Part shown: positions 4,873 through 7,311 of the stretch, in pieces
Position numbering within the stretch: position 1 is the first letter of the stretch
Layout of the letters: each line of letters opens with the position of its first letter
Source of the DNA: Candidatus Methanoperedentaceae archaeon
Lineage (GTDB): Archaea; Halobacteriota; Methanosarcinia; Methanosarcinales; Methanoperedenaceae
NCBI GenBank assembly: GCA_013331375.1
Contig: DUGO01000183.1
Location: 4,471-11,781 of the forward strand
Length of the DNA stretch: 7,311 bases
Reading direction: 5' to 3'
Made by a program: the position numbers and the translations under genes
Notes under the pieces: model-generated
Told to the model about the DNA's origin: nothing
The model's input: only the letters and a program-made list of their open reading frames with translations
Database searches by the model: none

Positions 4873-5847
4873 ATGGAGAAAGTGCGCGCATCCCTTGGCA
4901 CTCTGGGGGTCCTTGGCATGGAGCTCATCAGGATGGATACACCGCCCACAACAGCGTACCTCCAGATATACACAGAGAAGAGGTGCGACTCTAACTGCCT
5001 TTTCTGCGCACAGGCAGCCAGCTCGTCTGCGGACATCTCGAATATCGCACGAGGCATCTACACTCCTGCAGACCTTACCAAGGTCATGACAAGGCTTGCG
5101 GCTGCATACGCTCGCGGGCATCTGAAGAGAGCCTGCGTGCAGACCATGAAATACGCAGGATGGTGGGAAGACACACTTCACCTTATAGGTCGCATCCGGA
5201 ACTCCTGCGATATCCCTATCTCTGTCTCCGTGTTCCCTCTTCCGGACAATAAGTACCAGGAGCTCAGGCAGCTCGGGGCTGATTCGATTGTGATACCGCT
5301 TGATGCCTGTTCGGAAAAGCTGTTCGATAAGATTAAAGGCAAGTCCGCTAACGGTGCTTTCAGGTGGGAGACGCATCTCTTGGGGCTTGAGCGGGCAGTC
5401 GGGGTCTTCGGGCGCTGGAATGTGGGCACGCACCTGATAATCGGTCTTGGGGAACGTGGGGAGGATGCCCTGAGGCTGATAGAGAGGCTACACAAGAGCG
5501 GCATAAACACGGCGCTGTTCGCCTACACCCCGGTTGAGGGCAACCAGCTTGCATTGCCGCAGCCTGACATGAGGCACTACAGGTCGATCCAGATAGGGCA
5601 CTACATCATAACCGAGGGGCTCTCCCCGGTCTGCGACATGACATTCACAGCAGGCGAGGTCGTGGGCTTTGGGGTGGAACCCAATATCCTGCGGAAAGTG
5701 ATAGACAGCGGCGAGGCGTTCATTACAGCGGGTTGCGATGGCTGCAATCGCCCGCTTGCCACGGAATACGCATCAAGTGCCTATAACTTCCCCAAACAGC
5801 CCGATAAGGGCGAGCTTGAGACCATCCGCAGGATGTTCAGGCTATAG
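4873..5847 (+). CDS. Radical SAM protein, biotin-synthase-like (candidate lipoyl synthase subunit)
   Basis: This 324-residue enzyme should bind a [4Fe-4S] cluster through Cys38, Cys42 and Cys45 (CDSNCLFC) and cleave S-adenosylmethionine to a 5'-deoxyadenosyl radical. The rest follows a partial TIM barrel: ARGIYTPADL (59-68), the RACVQTMKY strand (86-94), SVSVFPLPD (117-125), ADSIVIPLDA (136-145), GTHLIIGLGE (185-194) and FAYTPVEGNQ (216-225). The C-terminus holds Cys254 and a GCDGCNRP motif (287-294; Cys288 and Cys291) that could bind an auxiliary Fe-S cluster. Motifs and length fit archaeal proteins often labelled biotin synthase-like, and some of these are the split lipoyl synthase (LipS1/LipS2); no partner gene is in the window, so the reaction stays open. 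The ATG at 4873 fits the TATA spacing. Its stop overlaps the tatC stop. Confidence 0.88.
   Translation: MEKVRASLGTLGVLGMELIRMDTPPTTAYLQIYTEKRCDSNCLFCAQAASSSADISNIARGIYTPADLTKVMTRLAAAYARGHLKRACVQTMKYAGWWEDTLHLIGRIRNSCDIPISVSVFPLPDNKYQELRQLGADSIVIPLDACSEKLFDKIKGKSANGAFRWETHLLGLERAVGVFGRWNVGTHLIIGLGERGEDALRLIERLHKSGINTALFAYTPVEGNQLALPQPDMRHYRSIQIGHYIITEGLSPVCDMTFTAGEVVGFGVEPNILRKVIDSGEAFITAGCDGCNRPLATEYASSAYNFPKQPDKGELETIRRMFRL
5842..5847. other. CTATAG palindrome shared by two convergent stop codons
   Basis: The radical SAM gene ends CTA TAG on the plus strand. The six bases are their own reverse complement, so tatC also ends CTA TAG on the minus strand in exactly the same six bases. Each stop codon is the complement of the other gene's last Leu codon. 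There is no room for an intergenic terminator, so transcripts must run into one another or end inside the opposite gene. Confidence 0.9.
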
Positions 5848-6552
5848 GAACTTCGAGGCGAAAAGACCCAGCTCGAAGAGCACGGCAAGCATTCCGGCGA
5901 CAAGAAGCTGAGAGACCCCTGTCATGTCTGAAGGCAGGAGGAACGCAAGCGCAAGCAGGAGCCCGTATACCACTGCCCGCTTCCCTTTTACCTGTTCACG
6001 TTTTATGAGCCCCAGCTTTATGGATGCCATGACAAGCAGCGGGAACTGGAATATTAGCGCGAACCCGAGCACAAGCGTCGTCAAAATGGAAAAGGTCTCG
6101 CGAAGCGAAATCCCGGGCTCGGCTATGCCTCCTGCGTATGTTACAGTGTACCTGAATATCGATGGCGCTGCAATGGAATAAGCGAGAGCCGCGCCGAGCA
6201 GGAACAGCAGGAATGACAGGGGGACGAGCTTGAAAAAGAACGTTTTTTCATTGGGATACAATCCCCTTCCCGCAAAAGCGAATGCCTCGTAGACCACAAG
6301 CGGCACGCCGAGCGCAAGAGCTCCTGTGAAAGAGATCGTGAGCCTCGTAATGAGGAACTCAAGCGGGGAATACACTATCATCTGCATACCGGGGAGCAGG
6401 TCGTCCCAGATCATCCTGAGGATATCCCCTGAAAAGGGAAATATGAGCGCGAAAACCACGAGTACAACAACGATTATTACAAGGAGCCTGTTGCGGAGCT
6501 CTGCCAGGTGTTCGCGCAGTGGCAGCTCGGTGTCCCCTGCTACTCCGTTCAT
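5842..6552 (-). CDS. tatC: Sec-independent protein translocase TatC
   Basis: TatC is the polytopic membrane subunit that recognises twin-arginine signal peptides and, with TatA, exports folded and often cofactor-loaded proteins. This 236-residue protein has the usual length and six hydrophobic spans at roughly 23-40, 71-93, 108-130, 152-175, 193-206 and 213-233. The N-terminal cytoplasmic motif REHLAELRNRL (13-23) contains the conserved Glu18, matching E. coli E15 in signal-peptide binding. FAGRGLYPNEK (93-103) is the hallmark first cytoplasmic loop. In span four, Gln169 in FQFP stands where E. coli has Glu170. The start is ATG 6552; there is no clear Shine-Dalgarno sequence. No tatA/tatB lies nearby, which is usual in archaea. 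It is convergent with the radical SAM gene and divergent from the PAS sensor. Confidence 0.96.
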   Translation of the reverse strand: MNGVAGDTELPLREHLAELRNRLLVIIVVVLVVFALIFPFSGDILRMIWDDLLPGMQMIVYSPLEFLITRLTISFTGALALGVPLVVYEAFAFAGRGLYPNEKTFFFKLVPLSFLLFLLGAALAYSIAAPSIFRYTVTYAGGIAEPGISLRETFSILTTLVLGFALIFQFPLLVMASIKLGLIKREQVKGKRAVVYGLLLALAFLLPSDMTGVSQLLVAGMLAVLFELGLFASKFL

Positions 6553-6574
6553 GATGCCGTATTGGAGCTTATTG

Positions 6575-6582
6575 GCTTAAAC
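6575..6582 (-). promoter_or_regulatory. Weak candidate TATA box for tatC
   Basis: The minus strand reads GTTTAAGC about 26 bases before the tatC ATG. This spacing would give a leaderless transcript and would explain the lack of a Shine-Dalgarno sequence. The match to a TATA box is poor; an alternative is the AT-rich TTATTTTTACTC near 6618-6632, which would leave a leader of about 50 bases. Confidence 0.22.
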
Positions 6583-6621
6583 ACTGGTGCTTTGACCTGG
6601 CTCGCGATGGTGCGATATGAG

Positions 6622-6634
6622 TAAAAATAAATAG
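6622..6634 (+). promoter_or_regulatory. Candidate TATA-like promoter of the PAS sensor gene
   Basis: The AT-rich run TAAAAATAAATAG lies about 75 bases before the ATG at 6704. Transcription would start near 6653-6657, leaving a leader of about 50 bases that includes the GGAG ribosome binding site. The gap between tatC and this gene (6553-6703) holds nothing else I can support. Confidence 0.35.
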
Positions 6635-6703
6635 GTTTAACAATCAATACTTACTTGGGAGTTTCCCTGAGAAAGGTCGCTGAGGAGTTCGCAGGAGTAA
6701 CAT

Positions 6704-7311
6704 ATGGATGAACTCGAAAAGTCCTTACACGAGTTGACGCGCGAAGAATTGGTCCAGGCATGGACGTTATTCAAAGGTGTGTTCGAGTTCGCGCCCGATG
6801 CTATAGTGGTCGTAGATGGGAAAGGCGTCATCATAGAAATCAATGACCAGGCAGAGAAGATGTTTGGCTACGCCCGCGGGGAGGTAATCGGCAAGCCGAT
6901 TGAAATCCTGATACCTGAACGCTTCAGGAAACGTCACATCGAGCATATAAGGAGATATATGTCTGCGCCTCACACCCGGAAGATGGGAGAGGAGCTTGAG
7001 CTCTACGGATTGCGAAAGGACGGGACAGAGTTTCATGTTGATATAGCTCTCGGACCCCTGAGTACCGAAAAAGGTCTCAATGTGCTCGCCATTGTACGTG
7101 ACATTTCTGACCATAAGAAGATGGAAATTACATTGCGCGAATCCGAGATGAGATTCCGGTCAGTTGTGGAATCCGCCCCTGATGCGATCATACTGGCAGA
7201 CAGCGATGGCATGATAATTTCCTGGAACGAGAGCGCAACAAGAGTATTCGGGTATACTGAGAGTGAAGCACTCGGCAAGCCCCTTACCATCCTGATGCCA
7301 GAGCGATACAG
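6704..7311 (+). CDS. Multi-PAS sensor protein, probably the N-terminus of a sensor histidine kinase, cut off by window edge
   Basis: The frame is open from ATG 6704 to the right edge, 202 codons. GGAG sits eight bases before this ATG and an in-frame TAA at 6698-6700 rules out a longer start. After a short helix (1-24) comes a PAS domain: FAPDAIVVVDGKGVI (29-43), N47, AEKMFGY (50-56), GEVIGKPIEILIPERF (59-74), and a KDGTEFHVDIALGPL strand (105-119), then IVRDISDHKKME (130-141), the usual linker. A second PAS begins ESAPDAIILAD (156-166) with W174N175, VFGY (181-184) and GKPLTILMPERY (191-202). There is no signal peptide or membrane span in the visible part, so it starts as a cytoplasmic sensor. 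PAS chains like this usually end in a HisKA/HATPase kinase, but that end is outside the window; a diguanylate cyclase or regulator is less likely in an archaeon. No haem or FAD ligand can be assigned. Confidence 0.9.
   Translation, partial: MDELEKSLHELTREELVQAWTLFKGVFEFAPDAIVVVDGKGVIIEINDQAEKMFGYARGEVIGKPIEILIPERFRKRHIEHIRRYMSAPHTRKMGEELELYGLRKDGTEFHVDIALGPLSTEKGLNVLAIVRDISDHKKMEITLRESEMRFRSVVESAPDAIILADSDGMIISWNESATRVFGYTESEALGKPLTILMPERY

Noticed and set aside
4768..5433. 221-codon minus-strand open frame
   Set aside because: It lies antisense to the radical SAM core, is rich in Cys, His and Arg without order, and has no recognisable domain; the plus-strand frame has the CxxxCxxC motif and a promoter.
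1..7311. CRISPR array, tRNA, rRNA, insertion sequence or attachment site
   Set aside because: No regularly spaced repeats, cloverleaf-type sequence, transposase or flanking direct repeats were seen on either strand.

Overview
The window looks archaeal, most likely from a euryarchaeon of the Methanosarcinales / Ca. Methanoperedens type. The evidence is indirect: GGTGA- or GAGGT-type ribosome binding sites, TATA-box-like elements about 25 bases before starts or inferred transcript starts, a radical SAM gene that appears leaderless, and a multi-PAS sensor of the kind abundant in those archaea. The taxon is an inference from gene content and style; no marker gene settles it.

Positions 1-4112 (minus strand) hold a tightly packed operon encoding the baseplate and spike of a contractile, phage-tail-like machine. 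In transcription order it has a lysine-rich coiled-coil protein, a gpV/VgrG-like spike (OB fold plus beta-helix), a PAAR tip, a gp25-like wedge protein with the EPR motif, a baseplate-J protein, and a second wedge-like protein that runs off the left edge. Gaps are 3-14 bases (32 at the J gene if its canonical GTG is used), and most genes have a clear Shine-Dalgarno sequence. This order resembles the Afp8-Afp12 block of extracellular contractile injection systems (eCIS) and the baseplate cassettes of myophages. Sheath, tube, cap and AAA+ ATPase genes are not in the window, so eCIS and prophage cannot be separated here. A TATA-like element and overlapping inverted repeats at 4173-4240 are a candidate promoter and operator for the operon.

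Positions 4290-4703 (minus) encode an unrecognised 137-residue protein. A divergent promoter region (4704-4872) separates it from a plus-strand radical SAM gene (4873-5847) of the biotin-synthase-like group, with a C-terminal CxxCNRP motif. That gene ends inside a shared CTATAG palindrome against the convergent tatC gene (5842-6552, minus), the membrane receptor subunit of Tat protein export. From 6704 to the right edge, a plus-strand gene encodes at least two tandem PAS domains, probably the start of a sensor kinase.

The points most worth following are the archaeal contractile-machine cassette itself, the missing canonical start codon behind an excellent ribosome binding site for the J gene, a duplicated 59-residue module inside J, the lead coiled-coil protein, and the possibility that the radical SAM enzyme is part of a split lipoyl synthase. 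I see no rRNA, tRNA, CRISPR array or insertion sequence. No stretch over 300 bases lacks a gene.
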